Shown in pieces: positions 53,288-63,040 of a stretch of 64,000 nt of DNA. Location: contig CANRIP010000001.1 in the NCBI GenBank assembly GCA_947630715.1, forward strand, positions 1 to 64,000, read 5' to 3'. The position numbers and the translations under genes are program-made. The notes beneath the pieces were generated by a model. The model searched no databases and was not told where the DNA came from. It saw nothing but the letters and a program-made list of their open reading frames with translations. Within the stretch, counting starts at the first letter, position 1, and the number at the start of each line of letters is the position of its first letter. This stretch comes from an uncultured Acetatifactor sp. (GTDB lineage: Bacteria > Bacillota > Clostridia > Lachnospirales > Lachnospiraceae).

Positions 53288-54193
53288 ATGAGCAAGAGCA
53301 GCAAGATCGGTCGTAGGGAGCGTTCCAACAAATCGGGATATCTGTTTGTTCTTCCCTATGCAGTTTTGTTTACGATTTTCATACTGACGCCGGTGCTGTT
53401 GGCGGTGGTTCTTTCCTTTACCAACTTCAACGCCATACAGTTTCCCAGGCTGGTAGGCTTTCTGAATTATATCAACCTGATTACGGCGGATGAAACCTTT
53501 ATGCAGTTTGTGCTGCCAAATACGGTGAAATACGCGCTGATCGTAGGCGTGGGAGGATATGTGCTGGCGTTTCTGCTGGCCTGGGCCCTGGCCAATCTGC
53601 CGAAGGTGCCCCGGACGGTGTTCGCCCTGATCCTGTATTCGCCCAGCATGACCACCGGTATTGCAATGACCGTTTTGTGGAAAATCATTTTCACGGGAGA
53701 TCAGACCGGTTATCTCAATAGCTGGCTGATGGACATCGGCGTGATCAACGAACCTGTGATCTGGCTGGTCAACACCAATTACCTGCTGCCGATTGTCATT
53801 CTCATCGGGTTATGGAGCAGCATGGGCGTGGGCTTTCTGGCGATTCTGGCAGGTATCCTGAATACGGATGAATCCTTGTATGAGGCGGCCGCTATCGACG
53901 GCGTGAAGAACCGGTTTCAGGAAATGCTGTATGTGACCATCCCCAGCATGAAACCCCAGATGCTGTTCGCCGCCGTGATGCAGATTGTGGGCGCGTTCCA
54001 GAACGGCCAGATCGCCTCTCTGCTGGCGGGCAATCCCACTCCCGGCTACGCGGCGCAGTTGATTGTCAACCACATTGAGGATTACGGCTTTATCCGATAT
54101 GAGATGGGTTACGCGGCGGCCGTTTCCGTGGTGCTGCTGCTGATCGTACAGATATTCTCCACGATTTCCAAGAGACTGTTCGGAGAGGATTAG
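53288..54193 (+). CDS. Sugar ABC transporter permease (MalF/UgpA type)
   Basis: A 301-residue permease with six membrane helices. The ATPase-coupling EAA loop reads [20 protein letters not shown] followed by IPSMKP. It pairs with the MalG-type permease 9 bp downstream and with the 991-residue binding protein upstream. GAGAGGTAGCA precedes the ATG. No ATP-binding subunit is encoded in this locus. Confidence 0.92.
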   Translation: MSKSSKIGRRERSNKSGYLFVLPYAVLFTIFILTPVLLAVVLSFTNFNAIQFPRLVGFLNYINLITADETFMQFVLPNTVKYALIVGVGGYVLAFLLAWALANLPKVPRTVFALILYSPSMTTGIAMTVLWKIIFTGDQTGYLNSWLMDIGVINEPVIWLVNTNYLLPIVILIGLWSSMGVGFLAILAGILNTDESLYEAAAIDGVKNRFQEMLYVTIPSMKPQMLFAAVMQIVGAFQNGQIASLLAGNPTPGYAAQLIVNHIEDYGFIRYEMGYAAAVSVVLLLIVQIFSTISKRLFGED

Positions 54194-54202
54194 GAGGCAA
54201 AC

Positions 54203-55078
54203 ATGGCATATAAAGGACACAAGATCAATCCCAACAAGTTTGAAGTCGGTCAGATCAAAATCCTTCTGGCGGTTCTGCCGCTGGTAATCCTGACCGGGCT
54301 TCCCATCGTGTTTATCGTGTTCCATGCGTTCAAGCCCATGCAGGAGCTGTTCGCGTTCCCGCCAAAGTTTATTACGACCCACCCGACTCTGGACAATTTC
54401 CGCAATTTGTTCAAGGCCTCCAGGTCAGCGGGAATCCCTCTTTCCAAATATGTATTTAACAGCCTGTTAATTACTTTGGCGGTTGTGTTTTCTTCCCTGA
54501 TCTTTTCCACCGCGGCGGCGTACTCCCTTTCCAAGCTGAAGTATAAGGGGCGCAACACCATGATGCAGATCAACCAGTTGGCGCTGATGTTTGTGCCTGT
54601 GGCGGTGATGATCCCCCGGTATCTGGTGGTCAACGTGCTGGGAATGACAAACACCTATTGGGCCCAGATTCTTCCCCTGATCCCCCTGCCTGTGGCGCTG
54701 TTTCTGGTGAAACAGTTCGTGGATCAGGTGCCGGATTCCTTGATTGAGGCGGCCTATATGGACGGCGCAAAGGAAATCCACATTTATCTAAAGGTAATCC
54801 TTCCGCTGATCAAACCGGCCATCGCCACGGCGGCGATCCTGGTGTTCCAGCAGGTGTGGACCAACATGGAAGCCTCCAACTACTATGTAAATGACGATGG
54901 GTTAAAGACTCTGGCGTTTTATATGAACACCCTGACCAGCGCCACCACCACGAATACCGTTGCCGGACAGGGTATGTCGGCGGCAGCGTCCCTGATTATG
55001 TTTATCCCGAATCTGGCGCTGTTCTGTATCCTGCAGAAGAACGTGATGAACACGATGGCGCACTCCGGCATCAAGTAA
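54203..55078 (+). CDS. Sugar ABC transporter permease (MalG/UgpE type)
   Basis: A 291-residue permease with six membrane helices and the EAA loop IEAAYMDGAKEIHIYLKVIL followed by PLIKP. It forms the heteromeric channel with the preceding MalF-type subunit. TAGGAGGCAAAC precedes the ATG, with the stop of the previous gene within the ribosome site. Confidence 0.92.
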   Translation: MAYKGHKINPNKFEVGQIKILLAVLPLVILTGLPIVFIVFHAFKPMQELFAFPPKFITTHPTLDNFRNLFKASRSAGIPLSKYVFNSLLITLAVVFSSLIFSTAAAYSLSKLKYKGRNTMMQINQLALMFVPVAVMIPRYLVVNVLGMTNTYWAQILPLIPLPVALFLVKQFVDQVPDSLIEAAYMDGAKEIHIYLKVILPLIKPAIATAAILVFQQVWTNMEASNYYVNDDGLKTLAFYMNTLTSATTTNTVAGQGMSAAASLIMFIPNLALFCILQKNVMNTMAHSGIK

Positions 55079-55123
55079 TCGCATGGAAAGAATGCACGCG
55101 TAAGCGGGCAGAGAGGAATATCA

Positions 55124-57184
55124 ATGAAAAAAGTGTCAAAAAAGCTTATCTTCTCATTGGCGGCAGTCCTCCTTGCAGTTATGGCGGCCGCGGTGCCGGC
55201 GGCGCAGAGCATCGCGGATTCACCGTACCGCACCTATACGGTGGACGGTTACGGGTCCGTGATAGAGACGCAGACCGCGTATCTGCCTTACGCCACGATC
55301 ACCAAAGTAGGCGAAGAAGCCTTGTCGGCCCCCACGGATTTCATGATCACCGACGATGATCTGATTTATATTCTGGACAGCGGAAACCAGCGGGTAGTGG
55401 TTTCGGATATGGAGGGAAATCTGGTCAGAACCTTTGGGGAAGGCACACTGGTCACCCCCAGGGGACTGTATGTGACCCAGGACGGGACCTGTTATGTGGC
55501 CGACAGGGATGCCAGAAGCATTTTCCTGTTTGACAAAGAGGGAAACCTGATTCATACCTACGGCAAGCCCTCCCATCCCCTTTACGGCAGCAGCCAGGAC
55601 TTCCTGCCCCTTAAGATCGTGGTCAACGAGGCGGGCACCATGTATGTGATCTGCGAGTCCAACACCAACGGCATTGTGCAGATCAGTCCCGTGGAGGACG
55701 GAACCTTCTTAGGATACTTCGGCACCAACGCCACGGATCCCTCTCTTTGGAGGATCGTGTGGAGAGCGATCCAGACCGACGCCCAGAGAGCGAAATCCCA
55801 GGGCAACATTCCCGCCACTCCGGACAACATGGCCATTGATGAAAAGGGCCTGATTTACACCGTGACCAGGGGCGAGGAGGAGCATACGTTAAAAAGGCTC
55901 AACATTGCCGGTACGGACATGATCGACGGAGCGGCGGACGCCTATGAGGACACGCCGGCCGCGGTGACGGTGGGAAACCATGACAACGTGTTTGTGGCCT
56001 CCACCCAGGGTTACATCTATGAATATACCAACGAAGGCGAGCTGCTTTTTGTGTTCGGCGGCAGCGATGACGGCCAGCAGCGAATCGGCCTTTCCACAAA
56101 GCTGGAGGCCATCCAGGTAGACAGGGAAGACCGGATCTATGTGCTGGATTCCGACAACGCCTGGATCCAGATCTATGAGCCCACGGAGTTTACCGGGCTG
56201 CTCCATCAGGCGCTGTACTTATTCTCCAAGGGACGGTACACGGAGAGCAAGGAGCCGTTGACGGAAGTGTTAAAGATGAATAACCTCTTTGACTACGCCA
56301 ACATGGCCATGGGTAGGGCTCTGATCCAGGAGGAAAAGTACGAGGAAGCCATTTCCTATGCCAAGATCTCCAAGGATTTTGAAGGGTATTCGGACGCTTT
56401 CTGGGAGATCAGGAATGACTGGCTGAAACGGAATCTGGTGGTTGTGATCCTTGCGGTGCTGGGGCTTTGGATTCTGTGCAAGATTGTGAAACTGCTGGAT
56501 CGGAAAAAAGGCATTCTCAAGCCCGTCAAGGCTTTGCTGGCGAAGGTTGGCAATGTGAAGCTGATTCGGCAGATGCGGTATATGTTCTACTTTATGCGCC
56601 ATCCTCTGGACGGCTGCTACGGCATCAAGCGTCAGGAGCGGGTATCCGTAAAGAGCGCCAACTTCCTCCTGGGAATCATGATTCTCTTTTTCATTATCAA
56701 CAAATACTTCTGCGGCTTTTTGCTGAAGACGGTGAGAGAGGGCTCTTACGATATTGTATCGGATATCGGCATGATCGTCATTGCCCTGGTGCTGGTGACA
56801 GGGTGCAATTACCTGATCTGTACCATCAATGACGGGGAAGGCAGACTGAAACATATCTATTGTTCCTTTGTGTACAGCCTGTCCCCTTACCTGGTGTTTA
56901 CGCCGGTGATATTTATCCTTTCCCATGTTGTGACGAACAACGAAGTTTTCTTCGTGGAGTTCGCTCAGTTGTTTATGCTGGTGTGGATCGGGGTGCTGTT
57001 GTTTATTTCCATCCGGGAGATCAACAACTACACGATCAAGGAGACGGTGAAGATTATAGGACTGACGGTGTTTACCATCCTGATCGCCCTTCTTCTGGCA
57101 TTTATCATTTATGTGCTGTGGTCCCAGGTTTTCGACTTTGTACGGTCCATCATTGGAGAGGTGGTGTATAAGATTGGCAACTAG
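55124..57184 (+). CDS. NHL-repeat/TPR/Yip1 membrane protein
   Basis: A 686-residue protein of unusual architecture. A signal peptide (about 8-27) is followed by an extracellular NHL-type beta-propeller (about 50-345, repeats such as DFMITDDDLIYILDSGNQRV and GLYVTQDGTCYVADRDARSI), a TPR-like helical pair (about 360-425), a membrane helix near 437-457, a basic cytosolic stretch, and a C-terminal Yip1-type domain with about five helices (512-680). The propeller may bind glycan or protein. Its placement between two sugar importers suggests a transport or sensing accessory, but its role is unknown. Confidence 0.8.
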   Translation: MKKVSKKLIFSLAAVLLAVMAAAVPAAQSIADSPYRTYTVDGYGSVIETQTAYLPYATITKVGEEALSAPTDFMITDDDLIYILDSGNQRVVVSDMEGNLVRTFGEGTLVTPRGLYVTQDGTCYVADRDARSIFLFDKEGNLIHTYGKPSHPLYGSSQDFLPLKIVVNEAGTMYVICESNTNGIVQISPVEDGTFLGYFGTNATDPSLWRIVWRAIQTDAQRAKSQGNIPATPDNMAIDEKGLIYTVTRGEEEHTLKRLNIAGTDMIDGAADAYEDTPAAVTVGNHDNVFVASTQGYIYEYTNEGELLFVFGGSDDGQQRIGLSTKLEAIQVDREDRIYVLDSDNAWIQIYEPTEFTGLLHQALYLFSKGRYTESKEPLTEVLKMNNLFDYANMAMGRALIQEEKYEEAISYAKISKDFEGYSDAFWEIRNDWLKRNLVVVILAVLGLWILCKIVKLLDRKKGILKPVKALLAKVGNVKLIRQMRYMFYFMRHPLDGCYGIKRQERVSVKSANFLLGIMILFFIINKYFCGFLLKTVREGSYDIVSDIGMIVIALVLVTGCNYLICTINDGEGRLKHIYCSFVYSLSPYLVFTPVIFILSHVVTNNEVFFVEFAQLFMLVWIGVLLFISIREINNYTIKETVKIIGLTVFTILIALLLAFIIYVLWSQVFDFVRSIIGEVVYKIGN

Positions 57185-59375
57185 CTGGAAGAAAAAAACA
57201 AAACGGGTTTTCGGCCTGATCCTGGCCGCGGTGTTTCTCTTGACGCCGGTCAGCTTTCTGGCGGCGCCGGCCACCGCGTCCGCGGCGCCTGAGGAAATCA
57301 ACGGGCATAAGCTGATCGCCGAAAACGACAACTACGCTCTGTACATGAAGGAAGAATATCTCTCCGTCATCGTGGAGGATAAAGCCACCGGCAAATACAT
57401 GGAATCGGCGGTTTCCTATGACGACGGCAAAAACAACGAGCTGTGGCTGGGGCAGATGCGCTCCGGACTGCTGCTGCAGTTGATCTACGGCACCAACGAT
57501 ACCATGCAGGCGGATCTGATCAACGACGATGTGACCAAAGAAATCACTTACACGGACAACGGCTTTTCCGCTGAGGTGTACTGGAATCAGTATAAGGTGG
57601 GTATGCGGCTGGAGGTGGAGCTGACCCGGGACGGCCTGGTGGCAAGGATTCCCGACGATTCCATCCGGGAGGAGGACGAGACATATTACATCGGCACCAT
57701 TGCCATCTATCCTTATATGGGCGCGTCCTATCTGGACGACAAGGAAGGATACATGTTCATCCCCGACGGGAACGGCGCGTTGATTTACCTGGATGACAAG
57801 GAAGGGCGGTTCAAGAGCGGTTACTCCAGCATGATCTACGGAAACGACATCGGCTTTATCGACAATACCGTGACCACCCTTTTCTGGGACAGATATAAAA
57901 TGGTGAACGATGCCAACCGCATTCTGGCTCCCGTTTACGGCATGGCCTATACGGAAGAAGGGATCGCTTACCTGGCGGTGGTGGAGAACGGGGCCGGGAG
58001 GGCGTCCATAGAGGCGGCTCCCAACGGCGTCAACATCGATTACAACCGAATCTACGCCCGGTTTATTGAAAGAAAGCTTTACAAACAGCCCACCAGCAAC
58101 AATACCACCGTAGGCTCCTTCGACACGGTGGAATCGGATCGGAGCCATTCCGATCTGCAGATCCATTACCTGTTCCTCTCCGGGGAGAACGCCGATTACA
58201 GCGGCATGGCCTCCGCTTACAGAGAGTATCTGCTGGATCGGGGGGACTTAAACCCCAAGGACGATACCTACCGCACCAGAGTGGATTTTCTCGGCACCGA
58301 CAGGGAGTCCTGGGTGGTGGGGACCAACGCGGTGGTCATGACCACGGTGGACGATATCCAGGAGATTTACCGGGATCTGGACGCTCAGGGCGTGAACGGG
58401 CTGTTCAGCGTATATAAGGGCTGGCAGAAGGGCGGCATCTACAATCTGCCCGTGACATCCTATCAGGCGGACGGAAAAATCGGGGGCACATCGGATCTGA
58501 CGGAGCTGATCGGCGAAACCCAGGAGAAGGGCGGGAAATTTTACTTGTATCAGGATGCCATGCGCATCAACCCTTCGGAGAACAACGCCACCTTTAACGT
58601 GATCAAACAGGTCAATAAGAGAAAATATGTGGAGGACACCTATCAGGACGTATATGAGGAGTTCAACTACCTCACTCCCGCCAGAAGCGAAAAGCTGTTT
58701 ACAAAGTTCGCGGCCAGCGCCGCGAAGAAGGGCGTCAATACCCTGGCGGTGAGCGGGTTGACCAACTCCCTGTTTACCTATAATTACAGCAGCGTGAATT
58801 ACAGCCGCTATGACTGCCAGGACAATTATGACAGATTGTTTGAAAATCTGGATGCCGACACGGAATTTGTGATGGAAATGCCCTTCGCTTACCTGTGGAA
58901 ATACACGGACGCTTTCCTGGATATGCCCCTTTATACTTCCAGTTATATTTATGAAGACGAGAGCATCCCCTTCTTTTCCATGGTATTAAAGGGTGTGATT
59001 CCGGTCTATGCGGACTATGTGAATTTTGAAGCCAACAAACAGGAGTTTTTCTTAAAGATGGTGGAGTCCGGCGCGTATCCTTCCTTCTATATTACCCAGG
59101 AAAGTTCCGCCGATTTGATTTACACCAACTCCAGCGACATTTACAGCTCCCAGTACAGCGTTTACCGGGATACCATTGTTCAGTACGATCAGGCCTTTCA
59201 GGAACTGAACGAAAAAGTGGCCGGCGCCTGCATCGCGGAGCATGAGATCCTGGATAACGGCATTACCGTCGTAACCTATGACAACGGTGTGACAATCTAT
59301 ATCAATTACAGCAGCTCCCAGCAGAGCGCGGACGGTCACACCCTCGAAGGAATGTCCTATAAGGTGGTTGAGTAA
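57174..59375 (+). CDS. Secreted DUF5696-type protein, glycosidase-like fold
   Basis: The start is taken as TTG at 57174 (MATSWKKKTKRVFGLILAA), with GAGAGGTGG upstream; it overlaps the previous gene by 11 bases. The product is 733 residues with a signal peptide (about 8-40, cleaved after ATASAA). The N-terminal half is beta-rich (GHKLIAENDNYALYMKEEY...). The C-terminal half (from about 380, VDFLGTDRESWVVG...GVNGLFSVYKGWQKGG) resembles a TIM-barrel glycoside hydrolase. It fits the DUF5696 family from memory; activity is unproven. The stop is immediately followed by the next ATG. Confidence 0.75.
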   Translation: MATSWKKKTKRVFGLILAAVFLLTPVSFLAAPATASAAPEEINGHKLIAENDNYALYMKEEYLSVIVEDKATGKYMESAVSYDDGKNNELWLGQMRSGLLLQLIYGTNDTMQADLINDDVTKEITYTDNGFSAEVYWNQYKVGMRLEVELTRDGLVARIPDDSIREEDETYYIGTIAIYPYMGASYLDDKEGYMFIPDGNGALIYLDDKEGRFKSGYSSMIYGNDIGFIDNTVTTLFWDRYKMVNDANRILAPVYGMAYTEEGIAYLAVVENGAGRASIEAAPNGVNIDYNRIYARFIERKLYKQPTSNNTTVGSFDTVESDRSHSDLQIHYLFLSGENADYSGMASAYREYLLDRGDLNPKDDTYRTRVDFLGTDRESWVVGTNAVVMTTVDDIQEIYRDLDAQGVNGLFSVYKGWQKGGIYNLPVTSYQADGKIGGTSDLTELIGETQEKGGKFYLYQDAMRINPSENNATFNVIKQVNKRKYVEDTYQDVYEEFNYLTPARSEKLFTKFAASAAKKGVNTLAVSGLTNSLFTYNYSSVNYSRYDCQDNYDRLFENLDADTEFVMEMPFAYLWKYTDAFLDMPLYTSSYIYEDESIPFFSMVLKGVIPVYADYVNFEANKQEFFLKMVESGAYPSFYITQESSADLIYTNSSDIYSSQYSVYRDTIVQYDQAFQELNEKVAGACIAEHEILDNGITVVTYDNGVTIYINYSSSQQSADGHTLEGMSYKVVE

Positions 59376-60428
59376 ATGAGCAAAGAAAAGAAAACCAAAA
59401 ACCCAAAGGTAAAGATCGGAAAGCTTGAAAAAAAGGACGCCCTGGCCGGTTATGCGTTCATTACCCCCTGGCTGATAGGCGTGTTGGCCTTCATGCTTTA
59501 TCCTCTGGCGCAATCCTTTTACTACATGTGGTTTAACATCAGGATCACGCCTCTGGAGACAAAGTTCATTTATGTGGGAACGGGAAATTTCTCTCAGATC
59601 TGGCTGGAGAACCCGGAATTTCCCCAGCAGATTGTAACATACCTGTGGCAGACGATCCTGGAAGTGCCGATTATCGTGGTCTTCGCCCTGCTGATTGCCA
59701 TGATGCTCAACGGAAAAATCCGCTGTAAAGGATTCTTCCGGCTGGTGTTTTTCCTGCCGGTGATCATCGTCAGCGGCCCCGTGATGAACATGCTGGTGGA
59801 TGAAGGGGCGGCAACCATTCCCGCCATGAACGTACAGGCGATTGTAACGGCGCTGGATTCCTTCCTGCCGGCGAGCCTGGCCACAAACATCGGGGAACTC
59901 TTTTCCAGCATGATCATGATCCTGTGGTACTCGGGAGTCCAGATTCTGATCTTTTTATCGGCGTTGCAAAAGATCGATTCCTCCTTGTATGAGGCGGCCA
60001 AAATCGACGGCGGTTCCAAATGGGAATGTTTCTGGAAGATTACGCTGCCCACCATAAAGCCCATGATTTTGTTAAACGCGGTATATTCCGTTATCTTCCT
60101 TTCCGGGAATGAACAAAACAGCCTGATTACCATGATCCAGGCCGCCATGTTCTCCGGTACCAAAGAAAAAGGATATGGCTACGCCTCCGCTATGGCATGG
60201 ATGTACGCCGTGATTATCACTTTGGTGGTCCTGCTTTTCTTCCTGCTTTTGGGTTCCAAGAAGGATATTTACGACAAGCAGGTCAAGCGCAGAAAGCGAC
60301 AGGTGAAAAAAGAGGCGAGACTGGCTAAGAAGATAGAAAGGAGGGGAATCCGAAATGTCAAAAAACTCGAGCGGGCACGGAAAAAGCGCAACTACAAAAC
60401 CTATGACGGCGAAGGAGATTATCGCTAA
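59376..60428 (+). CDS. Sugar ABC transporter permease (MalF/UgpA type), second importer
   Basis: A 350-residue permease. Membrane helices begin at ALAGYAFITPWLIGVLAFML; the EAA loop is YEAAKIDGGSKWECFWKITL followed by PTIKP. The C-terminus has a strongly basic tail (QVKRRKRQVKKEARLAKKIE...) whose last 74 bases overlap the next gene. The ATG directly follows the stop of the DUF5696 gene, indicating tight coupling. Confidence 0.9.
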   Translation: MSKEKKTKNPKVKIGKLEKKDALAGYAFITPWLIGVLAFMLYPLAQSFYYMWFNIRITPLETKFIYVGTGNFSQIWLENPEFPQQIVTYLWQTILEVPIIVVFALLIAMMLNGKIRCKGFFRLVFFLPVIIVSGPVMNMLVDEGAATIPAMNVQAIVTALDSFLPASLATNIGELFSSMIMILWYSGVQILIFLSALQKIDSSLYEAAKIDGGSKWECFWKITLPTIKPMILLNAVYSVIFLSGNEQNSLITMIQAAMFSGTKEKGYGYASAMAWMYAVIITLVVLLFFLLLGSKKDIYDKQVKRRKRQVKKEARLAKKIERRGIRNVKKLERARKKRNYKTYDGEGDYR

Positions 60429-61365
60429 GCGGTTCACAAAGGAAAAATTTCACCGGTTTCTGTTCGGCACCAGGGAAAAGGAAGGCGCCGGCAAGCAGAT
60501 TGTGGTATATGCTCTGCTGATCTGCATCGGATTCATTTATCTGTATCCGATCCTGTACATGATCAGCACAAGCCTGATGAACCGGGAGGATCTTCTGGAC
60601 ACTTCCATCCGATGGATTCCCAGTACGCTGTATCTGAGCAATTATGTGGACGCCGCAAAGAGCATGGACTTTTTCGCCTCTCTTGGGAAAGGCATCCTGA
60701 TTGCGGGACTTCCCACTCTGTGCAACGTGCTGATCTGTATGGTGGTGGGATACGGATTCGCCAGCTTTCAGTTCAAAGGGAAAAATATCCTGATGGGGCT
60801 TTTGATTTTCTCCTATATCCTGCCAAGCCAGGTGACCATGATTCCCACCTATGTGCTGTATAACAACACAAAGATTCTGGGAACCCTGTGGGCCTTTATC
60901 CTGCCGGCGCTGTTTGGAAACGGGCTGAACGCCCCCATCTTCATCCTGATCTTTTATCAGTTTTTCAAACAGGTGCCGAAAGTATTGATCGAGGCGGCCA
61001 AGATCGACGGCGCGGGATATTTCAAATCCTTTGTCAGAATCGCCGTTCCTTCCGCGGCTCCCGCTATCCTGACGGTATTTCTGTTCTCCTTTGTGTGGTA
61101 CTGGAACGAGTCCTATCTGACGGAGCTGTATGTGAGAGGGCTTACCACCCACAGCGACTGGACTAACCTGGTTATCCAGTTAAAGAACTTTACCGCCAAT
61201 TACACCGAAACCAGAACCACCACCGGCGATATGGCCACGGATTTAAACGAAACCATACGTCTGGCGGCTACCATGTTAAGCGTTCTGCCCTTGATGATCA
61301 TGTACTTCTTCTTGCAGAAGCAGTTTGTGGAAAGTATCGACAGAACCGGTATTACAGGGGAATAA
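60355..61365 (+). CDS. Sugar ABC transporter permease (MalG/UgpE type), second importer
   Basis: A 336-residue permease. The start at 60355 is supported by AAGGAGGGGAATCCGAA, although it lies inside the previous gene and gives a 74-bp overlap. The first 45 residues are hydrophilic (MSKNSSGHGKSATTKPMTAK), then six helices and the EAA loop IEAAKIDGAGYFKSFVRIAV followed by PSAAP. A start nearer to the first helix is possible, but none has as good a ribosome site. Confidence 0.9.
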   Translation: MSKNSSGHGKSATTKPMTAKEIIAKRFTKEKFHRFLFGTREKEGAGKQIVVYALLICIGFIYLYPILYMISTSLMNREDLLDTSIRWIPSTLYLSNYVDAAKSMDFFASLGKGILIAGLPTLCNVLICMVVGYGFASFQFKGKNILMGLLIFSYILPSQVTMIPTYVLYNNTKILGTLWAFILPALFGNGLNAPIFILIFYQFFKQVPKVLIEAAKIDGAGYFKSFVRIAVPSAAPAILTVFLFSFVWYWNESYLTELYVRGLTTHSDWTNLVIQLKNFTANYTETRTTTGDMATDLNETIRLAATMLSVLPLMIMYFFLQKQFVESIDRTGITGE

Positions 61366-61422
61366 AGCTATCAAGAATCTTCGCCGGCCATTGCCGGCCA
61401 GAGATAAAAAGGAGGAAAAGAG

Positions 61423-62931
61423 ATGAAAAAGAGAATTTTAAGCGCGCTGTTGGCTGTTGTGATGACAGCGTCCCTGGCAGCCTGTGGAGGCGGGGGGGGA
61501 GGATCCACGGGCAACGTGGATGAAAACGGGGTCACAACGGACGAGATCACCCTGACTTACTGGCACTTTGAGGATGAAACCACCATGAAACTCATGGCGG
61601 AAAAGTTTACGGAAATGTATCCCAACATTCATGTGGAAACTCGTCTGATCGACGACATGAGCCAGGATCTTTCCGCCGCGGCAAGCGCCGGCAATTTCCC
61701 CGATGTGTTTGCGGGAACGGATATCGACACTGCTTTGGCCAATCAGTATTGGATGGATATCTCCGAGTATTATGACGCGGATCCCGAGACCCAGAATCTG
61801 CTTCCCACCATCAACGAGTATGGCCTGGGCTGTTTCGACACGGATAAGAGATACGCGGTGCCTACCAACTATGCGCCCAGCGCAATCTTTATCGACCGGA
61901 ACGTCATTAAGGCTTTGAATCTGGAAATGCCCCGGACGGACTGGACCTGGGATGAGATGATCCAGTTGATCAAGGACGCTACCAGAGAAGGATCCGCAGG
62001 CGAAATGAAATATTTCGGCCTGGGCTATTACAACCGGCTGGATTCCCTGTACGGCATCGCCGCCTGCTCTCCGGAGGAGCGTCAAATCAAAGGCGAATTC
62101 GGATTCAACGGCGAGGACTTCGACCTGTCTTATTGGGCTGTGGGCGAGCAGGAATTCTCCGATCTGAAATTAAACGGGTATGTGGCGCCCCAGACGGAAA
62201 CCCAGGAGATGGAAGACTGGACCGGCGACTGGGAAGGATATTTCGGGACAACCGGCCATGTGGCCGTATTCTCGGAAGGGTTCTGGACCTTCATGAATGT
62301 ATGGGGCGTGGAGGGATATCAGGATCAGTGGGGTCTTGACATCGTTCCCTATGTAACCCCCAACGTGGTGGACGAAAAGGAGCACAACGTTATCGGCCAG
62401 ATGTTCATGGCGGGTGTATCAAGCTCCTGCGAGCATCCTTATGAGGCGTATCTGCTTTTGAAGTTCATGACCTTTGGACAGGACGGCTGGAACGCCAGAC
62501 TGGACATTTATGAGGACGAGACCATTTTAAACGCCAGCAACGTGCCTTTGAAGAATGCCGGCATGCCTATGCCAACCACCATGGATGAGAATGTGTGGAA
62601 CCGGTACAAGCAGTTGTTCTATCACTATGAAGAAAATAAACAGTACTGGGATGACTTTTTTGCAAGCGTAACCCGTCCCGTGTGCTACGGCTGGTGTAAT
62701 ATCGCCGGTTACTGGAATTTCTGCGATCAGTATTTCAACAACATCGGCATTCATGATCTGGTGGACGCGGGCAAAGCCAAGGCGGCGGATTATGTGGAGG
62801 AGGCGACCAACAAGGCCAATTATTATCATGCGGAGGCTATGATTTCCTACTTTGGGCCGAACGGCTACGACATCCTTTCCGATGAAGAACTGGCGAAGTA
62901 CCAGGCGGTGGTAGATGCTTTTGCCGAGTAA
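61423..62931 (+). CDS. Sugar ABC transporter substrate-binding lipoprotein
   Basis: A 502-residue type 1 binding protein. The signal peptide ends in the lipobox LAAC (residue 21 Cys) followed by a glycine-rich linker. The ligand domain has ITLTYWHFEDETTMKLMAEK, FPDVFAGTDIDTALANQY and VFSEGFWTFMNVWG. AAAAAGGAGGAAAAGAG precedes the ATG. A hairpin GCCGGC-CATT-GCCGGC in the 57-bp gap before it and a strong hairpin after it suggest mRNA processing that raises the level of this subunit. Confidence 0.92.
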   Translation: MKKRILSALLAVVMTASLAACGGGGGGSTGNVDENGVTTDEITLTYWHFEDETTMKLMAEKFTEMYPNIHVETRLIDDMSQDLSAAASAGNFPDVFAGTDIDTALANQYWMDISEYYDADPETQNLLPTINEYGLGCFDTDKRYAVPTNYAPSAIFIDRNVIKALNLEMPRTDWTWDEMIQLIKDATREGSAGEMKYFGLGYYNRLDSLYGIAACSPEERQIKGEFGFNGEDFDLSYWAVGEQEFSDLKLNGYVAPQTETQEMEDWTGDWEGYFGTTGHVAVFSEGFWTFMNVWGVEGYQDQWGLDIVPYVTPNVVDEKEHNVIGQMFMAGVSSSCEHPYEAYLLLKFMTFGQDGWNARLDIYEDETILNASNVPLKNAGMPMPTTMDENVWNRYKQLFYHYEENKQYWDDFFASVTRPVCYGWCNIAGYWNFCDQYFNNIGIHDLVDAGKAKAADYVEEATNKANYYHAEAMISYFGPNGYDILSDEELAKYQAVVDAFAE

Positions 62932-62974
62932 AAACGGCAGAGTTTCTATATAAATGCGGACAACGCAGCATTCT

Positions 62975-63005
62975 GACCGGAGGCGGGGGAATCCCCGCTC
63001 CGGTC
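62975..63005 (+). other. Stable intercistronic hairpin
   Basis: GACCGGAGGCGGGG pairs with CCCCGCTCCGGTC (one bulged G) around a GAAT loop. No T-run follows. It lies between the binding-protein and LamG genes and probably protects the upstream mRNA end or lowers read-through. Confidence 0.65.
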
Positions 63006-63040
63006 GCAGGCCGCAGTAAGCGGCAGAAAGAGAGGAAACT

